Below, piece after piece: positions 48,893-58,497 of a stretch of 64,000 bases of DNA (position 1 is the stretch's first letter; each line of letters begins with the position of its first letter). The position numbers and the translations under genes were made by a program. The notes beneath the pieces are model-generated. The model was not told where the DNA came from. It was given only the letters and a program-made list of their open reading frames with translations, and searched no databases. The DNA is from Nematostella vectensis (taxonomy: Eukaryota > Cnidaria > Anthozoa > Actiniaria > Edwardsiidae). The stretch is taken from NCBI RefSeq assembly GCF_932526225.1, contig NC_064035.1, positions 7,439,501 to 7,503,500 on the forward strand, read 5' to 3'.

Positions 48893-49930
48893 CTTGGGAA
48901 ATATAGTTTCAAAACGCCGGTAAATCGGACATGGATGTTACTTAGAAAGTGTACAAGCGCGAAACTGACCATGGGGACCCCACAGGAATCCCTAGTGTTT
49001 TTCTTGTCATGAGCAGTTTTGTTCCGAAAATGGGCAGCAACTCCTTGTATGGAATATTTACATGTGAACAACATGAACCATTCACGTGGGCCACATATGA
49101 GTGATGGCGGGGTTTTCCATACTTTTTACGACAAACTAAACGGACATGCGCGTAATAATAGCTTTAAAACAATATTATATTCTTATATACAATAAAATTT
49201 AAGAACATCGTTGAGAACATATTCAGCCTTAAATTGCTCCGATAATAAGAACGGCTCAGCCTCAACTTAAATTATACGTTCTTATGAAGTGTGTGTACCT
49301 TTACCATGCTCATGCCCTTTCTTCGTATTTTTCAATAATTTTTTGCACTGCTTTGGTTTGCATGATCTTTCTACAATGGACCTAGGGTTAAGTATTTCCC
49401 CTCTAATATAATCTCCTAGAAGTCAAAGTAAGGCTTACAAACCTGATTAACATGAAGTTTGTCTGCAAGAGATGTTTGAACCTCGTCAAGGGGATCCATG
49501 TGCTCTGTGGCGACTGATAGAAAATTCACAAAATGCTCCGAAAAACGGAGTGCCGTTTGGTACCAACTGTTTCCCATCCTTGCGCTATATAATTATATCG
49601 CATTTCATATCCTTTTGTATGTCAGTACCTGCTGTGGTTTACAAGAATTCAACCTGCTTCGTCCCCACCGCAGGATATTGAGCAAAAAGGGACCGTCTTG
49701 GTCTTGTACTTTCACTGCGATCGAAACGTTGTAGATCAAGGTTGAGGAAAAAGTGCAAGAGACGGCTGTATTTTTTAATGATTTTCTCTATTGTTAAAAA
49801 TCAACGAGTAGAGAGAAGAGGGAAGGAAAGGGAGCCATAGGCAAACATTTCTTTATTTTAGTAAATATGTGCCAACAAAATAATTTACTTCCAAACAAAA
49901 GAGTAAATATTGAAAAAAAAGAAAGTCTAG
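48893..49930. other. Spacer between the carrier start and the PNGase F-like gene's end
   Basis: Contains the carrier promoter and 5' UTR. A 62-codon open frame (49074-48886, minus) ends on a TAG that overlaps the carrier start as ATGTTAG, so it could be an upstream ORF if the transcript starts that far out. The PNGase F-like poly(A) signal lies at the right end. Confidence 0.5.
49852..49857 (-). terminator. Poly(A) signal of the PNGase F-like gene
   Basis: AATAAA on the minus strand (context CTAAAATAAAG), about 75 nt beyond the stop codon at 49931. Confidence 0.6.
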
Positions 49931-52900
49931 CTAATCTAATATAGATTTATAATATACTAGATAGGAGTTCATCAAAATATTTCCTGCATTCATCTTGGGA
50001 TTGGGGTCGGTTCCGTTAAACCATCCAAAGTACTCGATGGTGTTCGTCTTCCCATTCAGCTTGACCTGGTCTGTGACATCCGTCACCCAGGGGACCACGT
50101 CTTGGCCACAGCACCACCCGTCCCGCCCGTATAGCCAGGTACCATGCTCATTAGGGGTCACGCCCTCCTCAACTCTCTCTGCACAACCTTTCGATGTTGC
50201 TGCATTCTAAGACAAAAAGGGTAGATAAGAGAAGGTCTATAACGCCGCCATTTGACGCTCTAGAACAATGCCAAGTCACGCAAATCATCAATCAGAATAT
50301 AAGCAACTGAAATAATTTTAATACATAAAAAATCCTAGTTAAAAAAATTATTTTGCATTTATAAGGTATAGGATATAGGTGTCCGGCAGAACTTTTAAGT
50401 AAAAAAACTGCTTGGTTGTGTGGTGTTTGAGCGCTCAAACCATTGTTTCTCAACAATGCTGGCGCTGTTTGTATAGGTTTCATGAATTTAAATGCGATAA
50501 AAATAATTTTCAGTGGTCATATTGTGTTTTTAAACTGATAAATCTAATAAAAATGTCATCAATAATGAATACAGCGGCCAACTCCAGGAGCGCGACAGTG
50601 GCCGCTTTATAGAGGTAGTCGTTTGAAAGAGTAAGAATAAGCTCTAGGATAAATTCGACGTATTGTCCAGAGGTTTTATCATATATGTTTATTTATCAAT
50701 TCAGTGAAATACCTTAAACCGCATAAAAATATACCATTTGTAATTATTACATACGGTACCTTAAACACGCGCACGTTTGGCTTTTTGTTGATGATAAAGT
50801 GGTGTGACGTCACGCAGAACTCTGCGCAGCCGTGGTTATCACTACCATGGCCTGTAATTGTCGCCACCAATTTCACGCGCGCGGTGTGTGCAGGGATACG
50901 GAGTTGGATTGGTTTGTACCGCTTGTTGTAAGTCTTGTTAAAAGTCCCCCCTTTAAAGAGTTTGGTAATCTTGAACGGTACAATAAACTCGTCTTCTTTC
51001 TGGCCGCTGTAGTGATGCTTGGAGTCTGAATAGGTAAGCAACATTATATATGCGTTTGTTTTATTGGAAAGTAATAAAGGTTACGGCATAGGGCCTGTTC
51101 ACGCGAGTTGTCTCGATTGGGGTGGGAGAAGGGGCTGTTTCTGGGCCAAGAGCTATCTCGGGCAAAGTGAAAATTCCTCACATTTACTCTAATGTAAAAA
51201 TCAACTGTTTACATTCAAACGGAGAAACCTCGGAAGTCCTAGAAGGTAGGGATAACCCAAGGTACAAAGTTGTCTCAGAGTCCATGTGACAGGATTACCC
51301 TGAGTTGTGCCGGAGGTAGGGACAAATTTGCCTAAAGTGCGCATGCGTTTCTACCCCTTTTGCTTCATTTCGGCCATCAAGAGACGGCTACAAAGGATCG
51401 TTTACCCTGGCCCTACCCCCTTCCCCCCCGAGACATCATCCTCTATATGAGCACGCCCTAATTGTCGAGCTTGGAGCCAAAAGTCTGTTGCGTAGCCAAC
51501 ACTAAATACCAACGTACACAACCTACACAATCGGCCCGACAAATCAGGGCGTTAAGATCAGCTTCACTGCCGTTTGAACACGTGAACAACTCTTTTTTAG
51601 AAGCAACATCAAGGGACTCACAGTGGATGTGATCTGACAGGCGGATACTAAGGGATGGTCTCCAGGCCCTCTCCCAGAATGGGTGCTTCAGAGTGAGCGT
51701 GCACTTGCGCGATTCCGCAAACAGTGGAAGAAGCGGTGTAATTGGTGTCAGCCATCGCCCGATTGTTCTGTCGTATATAAATGAATAGAATTTTTTAGCT
51801 GAAGACGTGGTAAGTGGACAACAAGATCGTATATGTTCGATATCGCGGGCGCTGGCGTGGTGCCCAGGACAAAATTCCATTCTCTCCACTCGAAGACTTA
51901 TTAAGATGTATTAAGGTTTGGTGTGTTGCACTCGCATTTTGTGTTTGTGCTCGCGTCCTAGTGAATACTAACACCTTTACAGTAGGACTTTACAGTGGGA
52001 CTGTGAAAATAAGGTAAATAATGTATGTAAACTGTCGTAAAATTAATTTTACATTACGCAAAAATAGAGCGTTATGAAATAACGTTATAAGAATACTGGT
52101 AATACAGTGCTTATCCAGGGTGACACTTATAGATTGCACTTATTCGAGGCGTTTATTAAAGGCAGCGCTAATTCGGGGTGGCGTATATTAAAGGTTGCGC
52201 TTATTCGGGGTGGCGTATATTAAAGGGTACGCCTATTCGGGATGGTTTATTAAAGGTTGCGCTTATTCGGGGTGGCTCTTATTAAAGGTTGCGCTTATTC
52301 GAGGTGGCGTTTATTAAATTTTGCGCTTATTAAGGTTGGCTCTTATCAAAGCTTGCGCTTATTCAGGATACGGTTTATTTTGCAAATACGGTTAGCCTTG
52401 CCTTCTGTAAGGCGTGATCCATCTCCCTAGCTCCTCGCCACATAAGGTACTCTTCTTATCACAGCAAACCTCGAGTTGTACCACGTGATCCCAGTGTGGG
52501 CAGTCAAAGTCGTTTTCTCCCTTGCAGTGAAGGGACAGATCGAGCTCCACGTTGCGGTACAATTGTAATTCTGTATAGGAGAAAGGTGGCATTGAATATT
52601 CTTCAGATATGCAACCTGTAGGCAACTCGCATGCAACTCATAGGAAAGTCGCATGTTATTCATGGGAAGTTCGCATATGCAAGTTATGAGCAATCCGCTT
52701 GCAAGTCATAGGTAATCCGCATGCAGTTATGGGCAATCCACATGAAATTCGTGGGAAATCCACATGAAATCCATGGGCAATCCACATGCAACTCATGGGC
52801 AATCCGCATACAATTTATGGCAAGTCGCATGCAATGAATTGGCAATCGAAATAAAACCCATGGCAAAGCAATAAGGCTAAGTGAACGCACCTTTAAAGGG

Positions 52901-55900
52901 TGGCAAGATGACATTAGCCACCGCACCCGTATGTCCCTGCATTCGTGTGTGGTTGAACACGTGGATTATTTTTGCACTTCCGGTCAGGTTATGGATCAGG
53001 TCAGTCTTGTAGTTAAACCTGAGGCGTATAATCGCATTGGTGATTTGAATCGTGCTTCCAAAGCCTCATGTTGGGCGAGAGGATGAAAATGAATTTGATT
53101 AGAATATTAATAACAACGGCGATTCACATCAGAGAAGGGGACGTGAAGTGGGTGTGTAGGATTGGGCGGGGCATTGGCGCGTATTGCCACACAAACAACC
53201 ATCCTTTCAAGTATATAGCACAAAAAGTTGCGAAGGGAGCGGGACCGAGCTTGCTACGCTGTATTCTATTAAAGAACACAATCCCTTAATTTGCTGTATT
53301 GTCCCGTTACTTGTCTTGGTCAGGCGCGGTTCAGCGTCGATTATTGTGCCACGGTTAGCTAGAACTACCAGCCCAAACTTCGCAGTTTTATCATCATAAT
53401 CATCATTATTATTACTATTATTGCTATTACTATTATCAAACACAGAGGTAGTCCAAATATCGCAATGCAAAGCACATTTCAGAAAATCTTTTGCTTCATA
53501 CTCTGCAAATGCTGCCCTTGGACTTGCACGCATATTTTTTTTATCAGAACAGAAGGCAGCGTGATTTGCAGGATACCCTGGTATCATAAAAAGCCTTTTG
53601 GGTAGTAAAATAACAGTTTGCCGACACTGAGATATCTTCTTACCATTTCGCCTCGTAGCCCATAAACATCATGGACGGGTAGAGAAAGAGACCAACTTCT
53701 GCCAACTTGCCTTGTCCATCAATGGCCAAAAAGTAATTCTCCTGAGGTGTGAATTGGAATGACGCATGTAGTTTCTCACCGGCTAGTAATCTGTCTCTAA
53801 TAGCCATTCCATCTCTATGTGGAATCATGGAGGCAGCAACTCTTAGAGGGAAAAAGCAGTGATGCCCCTTGCAGGATAGTTCTTCGACGGGCTCATTTGC
53901 GGATTGGTAGATAAGAACTGCGTCGACATCAGCTCGAGACATATGAACGATCTGAACGATGAAAGAGGGTTATTAAAAAGTATCTTTCGCATCATAGCGT
54001 AGTTTTTGCTATTTTGTCGGCTTTGCGCTGAGATATTCCAAAAATAACAAATCATGGGCCAGTTTTCTCCGGCTAATATGACTCCGAAAAGGGCACTTTT
54101 TATCAGTAAACACTACACATTTTATACTGACCACCCTTGAAGTCAAATTTTACAATAAACAAAAATCAGCATGTCAAGGGAAGGGGGAGGGGGTTAAGTG
54201 CTTGTTTTTATTGCACAATGATGTGAGTTAAAGGTTGAATAGATAAATGAATGAAAAGTTGACTAAAAAATATTTTTTAAAGGGCGTATTTTTCCATCTA
54301 AAGGCTCGATGTGCGACAACCTCGAGTTAAAACTAAGAAAAAATAAATGTAAATGCACCCAATCGTTTTACCCTTACTTACTTTTGTAAAAAGAGAACAA
54401 TTTCCTGCGGCTGAAACAAGTGCGATTTTCCCAGAAGCTTTGCGTTTCTTTTTTCTTTTTGCGTTCTTCTGCTCATCGACATCTCCCGCGTTTTGCTTGT
54501 CTTTGTTGGATTTACGAGTGAACTTCACATGATGGCAAGCATCACCGTAGTACCTCACAGCTAAGTGCGTGTAATTGTGCGAGAGAGCGTGAGGCGAGGG
54601 GAGCCAGTCATACCTGGCATCCAGTCTCTCGCTCACTCGGATAATGTTACCTGATGTAAAGCATATTTATCAGAAATCACACAAAGCACTGCCTAGTCCA
54701 AGGGTTTCCTTTCCTTGGAAATGAACTATGAGGCGGTTTGGGGTCTGGGACGAGTACCTGTGACGTCATAGTTCTTAATAACCACAGAAAGCCCGTCAGA
54801 ATCCCGGGCAAGATAGCCAAGGACCAGGCTACACAAAACATTTTTCAGGTTTGCCAGCTAATCCCTGGCTAATAACCCGCATTGCACTATGGGTATCCAA
54901 TGATTACGCAAATGAATGTGAATTAACAAATCTAAGTAAGATACCCTAAAACTACACGTGAAATAAAACTACGAGTGACAGAATAAGAGATATCTGTGTG
55001 CACTATTCGAAAATAAATTGTTGTTATTTTCTTACCAGCTTCTGATTTGAACGCGACTTGAGCTAGCGCGCACCCGGCGCCAAAACACTTCCAATGATTG
55101 AGCGCATATGGGATCCAGTTCCCAAGCTCATACACTGGTAGCTCCACAAAATGTAACCGCTGCTTCCACTGTTCCACAGGGGACTGGTCACAGGCTGACA
55201 AGTGTTTGGTATTGGTAACATGAGTCTTGAGGGGCTTATTCTTGTTCGGGGCGTGTCTTAGAGATGATAGCTTGTAAAGTGATCTCCCTTCCTCCACATG
55301 ATTGTATTTGTGGTCGGTATGGTTTAAGAATTTTGAACATCCTGCTCTTCCATCATTCCTTGACTTATTTGAATTTCTGAAAAACCAAAACTAGGGATTA
55401 ACCAGCGACATCGCCCCGCACCAAGTCTTACTTATACCTCAAAGGCCTGTCGATTGGTTTTACAGGGGAGAGGTTCATCCTATGTCGACTTGATAGGGAT
55501 GCTCGGCTAATGTTAGGGATCAACATCGGGCCTAAGTTATATTTTAGGGGGCATCTGAAAGGAAATAGGCGTTTCTATTAGAAATTGTATTTTTAGGGAT
55601 TCTAGCGTTTCAATTTCCCGACAAGTATCCATATGTCTTTTACCCGGAAGGGTAGAATGTTCGGCATGTTCTTAGCATGTTCGGCATGTTCTTAGCATGT
55701 TCATGGCATAACTATGCCATGCTGACGAGTCCTAATAAGGACGAAACAGCTGTCCATGGTTGCCGAACTGCACGGGTAATAGACTGTTCTAGCGTCCCGT
55801 CTTGGCCCGACTGGTGCCAATGTGTGTATGCTAGTGTGCTTCTGAAGTCCACATGTATGTATACATACTCGCAAGGATAGTTTGGCTATCCGACGGAGTT

Positions 55901-57222
55901 TTAGACTAGCAAAGGTCGCATGCGTGATCCGCACAATTGGCATCACGCTAGCCCGGTCGCAGCTCTAGATCCCACATGGATCTAAGCTGTGGTTTAAAGC
56001 ACTTCGTTCGAGTCGAAGTTGCCCTGCAGTTTTTTTGCCGATGAAGTTTAACCGAGGCAAACCGGCTATGCCATGCTGACGAGTCCTAATAAGGACGAAA
56101 CAGCTGTCCATGGTTGCCGAACTGCACGGGTAATAGACTGTCCTAGCGTCCCGTCTTGGCCCGACTGGTGCCAATGTGTGTATGCTAGTGTTCTTCTAAA
56201 GCCCTTCTTAGAATTTGGTGAAATCTCTTTGAATCTAAGGCTGAACTTTCTTATAAAAAAGGTAAAAGAAAAAGAGTGTATGGTTTGGTTTTACTGCTAA
56301 ATGGTTTCTGTGTACTGCCCAAAAGGATGATAAGCTCTTTCATTCATTCCTGGGAACGAGTGTATATTCTCTTGAAGCAGAATCAAAATGCAGAATATTT
56401 AGGAAAGTGCGTTGTTTTAGATTTCCCCGCCTAAACTTGGAATTATACACTTGATCCCCCCGGCACTCGATTCAATCTCCTTCCGCGCGGCCAATAAAAT
56501 GAGCGTCGATTTTTATTTTCAAAGCTCTTTAGAAAATTCAAATTTCGATCAAATTCAATTTCCTTTTTAGAATTTGAAAGCTGATCTATGCTTTCTTTTG
56601 GCTAGACTGCTATTTAAGTGAAAGGTTGTAAGAACTTTAAAGTATGAACACGGAAAACTGCAATTGACCATGAAAAATCTTGTGGATAAAGAAAGAAAAA
56701 GAGGAAATTTGTTTAATTAATAATTAACTCTCAATCTGCCATTATTTTATTTAAAACGGCTCGACGAATATCACGAGGACAGTTCTTAGGGTGTGAGGGG
56801 CGGGTAAAGGTGTGTACGTTACTGGGACAACAAGTTATGTACCTGTAGTAATGATGAATGGCGTCCAACAGTTGACCTCGCATGCCGAGCACATCGCTTT
56901 TCGCAGTGTCACTAAAAGACATAAATACATACTGCGTATTCCGAGGTGAATTCTTTAGAAGGCTTTCCACGGAGTCCATGTCTGTCCACAACGCTTCCAA
57001 AAACGCTGACCGACTCGTGAATGCATGAAATATAATCGGGTGTCGAGGTTTTGATGTACTGCTTTGCTTGTGTTTCGTGTAAACGATTCTCCCGCCAAGA
57101 GTTTGCAGCGTAAAAGAAGGCGCCGTATTCCCAGGTTGAAGTCGCGATAATTGTCCATTGGAAATGATAACTCTTGTAAGAAATATAAAGATGCTTATAA
57201 CTCCACTTCTAATACCCGTCAT
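49931..57222 (-). CDS. Secreted PNGase F-like protein (N-glycan amidase fold) with a thioredoxin-like N-terminus
   Basis: Exons 57222-56843, 55376-55036, 54650-54382, 53951-53644, 53054-52891, 52570-52402, 51767-51622, 51025-50760, 50206-49931; phases join; 772 residues. Signal peptide in residues 1-24. The first domain (LQPGNTAPSFTLQTLGGRIV) resembles a peroxiredoxin/thioredoxin fold but shows no CxxC. The last roughly 340 residues follow bacterial peptide-N-glycosidase F in order: CPHWDH (cf. DEWDR, catalytic Asp60), GRWITPYRR, ITGHGSDNHGCAEFC (cf. CAEWC, catalytic Glu206), then TPNEHGTWLYGRDGWCCGQD. This fold removes N-glycans from glycoproteins. The third bacterial active-site Glu (118) has no clear match here, so activity is not assured. 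The middle region (residues 127-430) is lysine-rich in part and not recognised. The intron after 52402 has a GC donor (AAG|GCAAGG). The acceptor at 53054 is chosen by phase. Confidence 0.85.
52130..52385. repeat. About 33-bp tandem repeat (GGTTGCGCTTATTCGGGGTG), about eight copies
   Basis: Degenerate copies of a unit with GCGCTTATTCGGGGTGGCGT and TATTAAAG. It begins about 20 nt inside the GC-AG intron of the PNGase F-like gene. Confidence 0.85.
52610..52865. repeat. About 24-bp degenerate tandem repeat, about ten copies
   Basis: Unit is about CATGCAACTCATGGGCAATC, strongly diverged between copies. It lies in the PNGase F-like intron between exons 53054-52891 and 52570-52402. Open frames over it on the minus strand are artefacts. 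Confidence 0.8.
53391..53437. repeat. ATT-type trinucleotide repeat
   Basis: Imperfect ATC, ATT and ACT triplets in a PNGase F-like intron. Nothing else is seen in that intron (53055-53643). Confidence 0.8.
55713..55763 (+). ncRNA. Hammerhead ribozyme, type I, copy 1
   Basis: Core CTGACGA at 55722-55728, stem II GTCC-TAATAA-GGAC, GAAA at 55743-55746. Stem III is minimal, ACAG/CTGT with no loop. C17 is at 55754, so cleavage is predicted between 55754 and 55755. Stem I pairs CCATG (55717-55721) with CATGG (55755-55759). All conserved core bases are present. Such a short stem III usually needs dimer formation for efficient cleavage. Confidence 0.85.
56067..56117 (+). ncRNA. Hammerhead ribozyme, type I, copy 2
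   Basis: Same core as copy 1, shifted 354 bp: CTGACGA at 56076-56082, GAAA at 56097-56100, predicted cleavage between 56108 and 56109. Cleavage at both sites would free a 354-nt RNA (55755-56108) able to circularise. GGC (56064-56066) and GCC (56115-56117) could extend stem I beyond an internal loop. Confidence 0.85.
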
Positions 57223-58368
57223 TATCGGATTCCCGTCTTTCCAATTTGTCTTTGTTTATTTTCACGGATGATCACACAAGTGTTGCATCAACCGTGACAT
57301 GGGAGAATTTGAGATTCAATCAGCCGTTTCATCCCTAAAATGTATCCACCTAAAGCATCAAATTATTATTACTCATTACTTAAATACTACCATATTTTTA
57401 ACTAAATCATCTTGTTCGATTCTCTCATAGATTCATATTAAGTGCTTTAACCCTTGCCGTTGTTAATCAGATAGTTTTAACAATAGACCAAATGAATTAT
57501 TAACTAAGTATTCTCCTAGTGTCATGTCCCGTCTTTAGTATTCACGTAAAAGAAGAAACAGAGGAAACTGAAATCTTCGGGTAATTTTCCAGGGTTCCTG
57601 CAAAGACTAATAGAGGTATGATATATAACACTAAACTATCAAATGTATTTATACCTTATATCAAAACGTAAAAGTTTTTTAACTTAGCGATCGCCACAAT
57701 AGTACTGTTACTATGGAATTTCAGGGTCTTCGTTACACGGCTTCTACCTAGCAGAATCGATCGTTCCATTTATATTATATTCCTCCGACCCTCCCTAGGA
57801 CCTTCCTATTCACGCAATTCAAGTTTAACTAGCATTCACTTGCACAGGAGAGTGCTTGGTTTGTTGTATTGGCTCTTTCATTCCTTTTGACAGTTGAAGC
57901 AGGGGAGGGGTGGTGGGATTCCGAAAATTGTGGTGCCTCTCTTTTAATAAGAGACAGTTTATTTTAAGTGTGGACAGGGGTAGGCGGTTGATAAGAGAAG
58001 GGCTTACGGTAAAGTGACAGATTTTTATCTTGAAAGGGGAGAAGGGGACAACACCTGAAACTTCATTGGCTCTAAAGGGCAACCTCTGAATCTTAGATTT
58101 TATGTGAGACCTGAAAAAAGAAGCCAAGAAGCAAATTTTTATCTGAATTTTCGACTTATCTTTCATCCGGTTGTTGCAAGGTGGTACCTAGGCTGGGTAC
58201 AATGGGTGCACTTGCATGCATCCCGACCACATGAGAAAAAGGCTGCTTTCCATTTATCAAGACCAATGCATAATGGAAAGGATTTTTTCACCAGGGCAGA
58301 AAAACCGGGTGGAAAGGGCCATACCATTATGTTTGGTCCGGAATACGTATTGGGATCCCTGATTCAAA
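57223..58368. other. Head-to-head spacer between the PNGase F-like gene and PCTP
   Basis: About 1.1 kb, AT-rich at the left, holding the two divergent promoters. No open frame with a recognisable domain and no clear core promoter element were identified. Confidence 0.5.
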
Positions 58369-58497
58369 ATGGCGGACGAGTGGCTTTTGCATGTCGTCGA
58401 TTTCTTTATGGAAGATGAATCCTTTATAGAAGATAATGATGGCGAACCACACAGGCTAGTATTTCAATTTGCTTATTACCTGCAGAATGTTCACTGA
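58369..58497 (+). other. Upstream ORF (42 codons) overlapping the PCTP start
   Basis: ATG at 58369 in context AAAATGGCGG opens a frame starting MADEWLLHVVDFFMEDESF, acidic and plausible as coding. It ends at TGA 58495-58497, 11 nt past the PCTP ATG at 58487 and in a different frame. An intron joining the two frames would be only about 31 nt with a GC donor, too short to be credible. It is either a uORF or the first exon of another transcript. Confidence 0.4.

Larger units (their letters stand above)
55705..56206 (+). mobile_element. Retrozyme-like element: 354-bp monomer bounded by two hammerhead ribozymes
   Basis: A block of about 135 bp (55712-55848) is repeated almost exactly 354 bp later (56066-56202). 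Each copy begins CTATGCCATGCTGACGAGTC and carries a hammerhead motif, and about 220 bp of unique sequence lies between. This is the layout of retrozymes (non-coding retroelements whose terminal repeats carry hammerheads) and of Penelope-element terminal repeats. No reverse transcriptase is present. It sits in intron 1 of the PNGase F-like gene, on the opposite strand. A short direct repeat with GTTCGGCATGTTCTTAGCAT precedes it (55659-55703). No clear target duplication was found. Confidence 0.8.

Noticed and set aside
55677-56300. Open frames over the hammerhead copies (ADEWD-like short proteins on both strands)
   Set aside because: They lie within the non-coding retrozyme repeat; the RNA structure explains the conservation better.
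58455-58486. A 31-nt GC-AG intron joining MADEW... to the PCTP frame
   Set aside because: Too short for a spliceosomal intron, and human PCTP has no such N-terminal extension. Kept only as a uORF.
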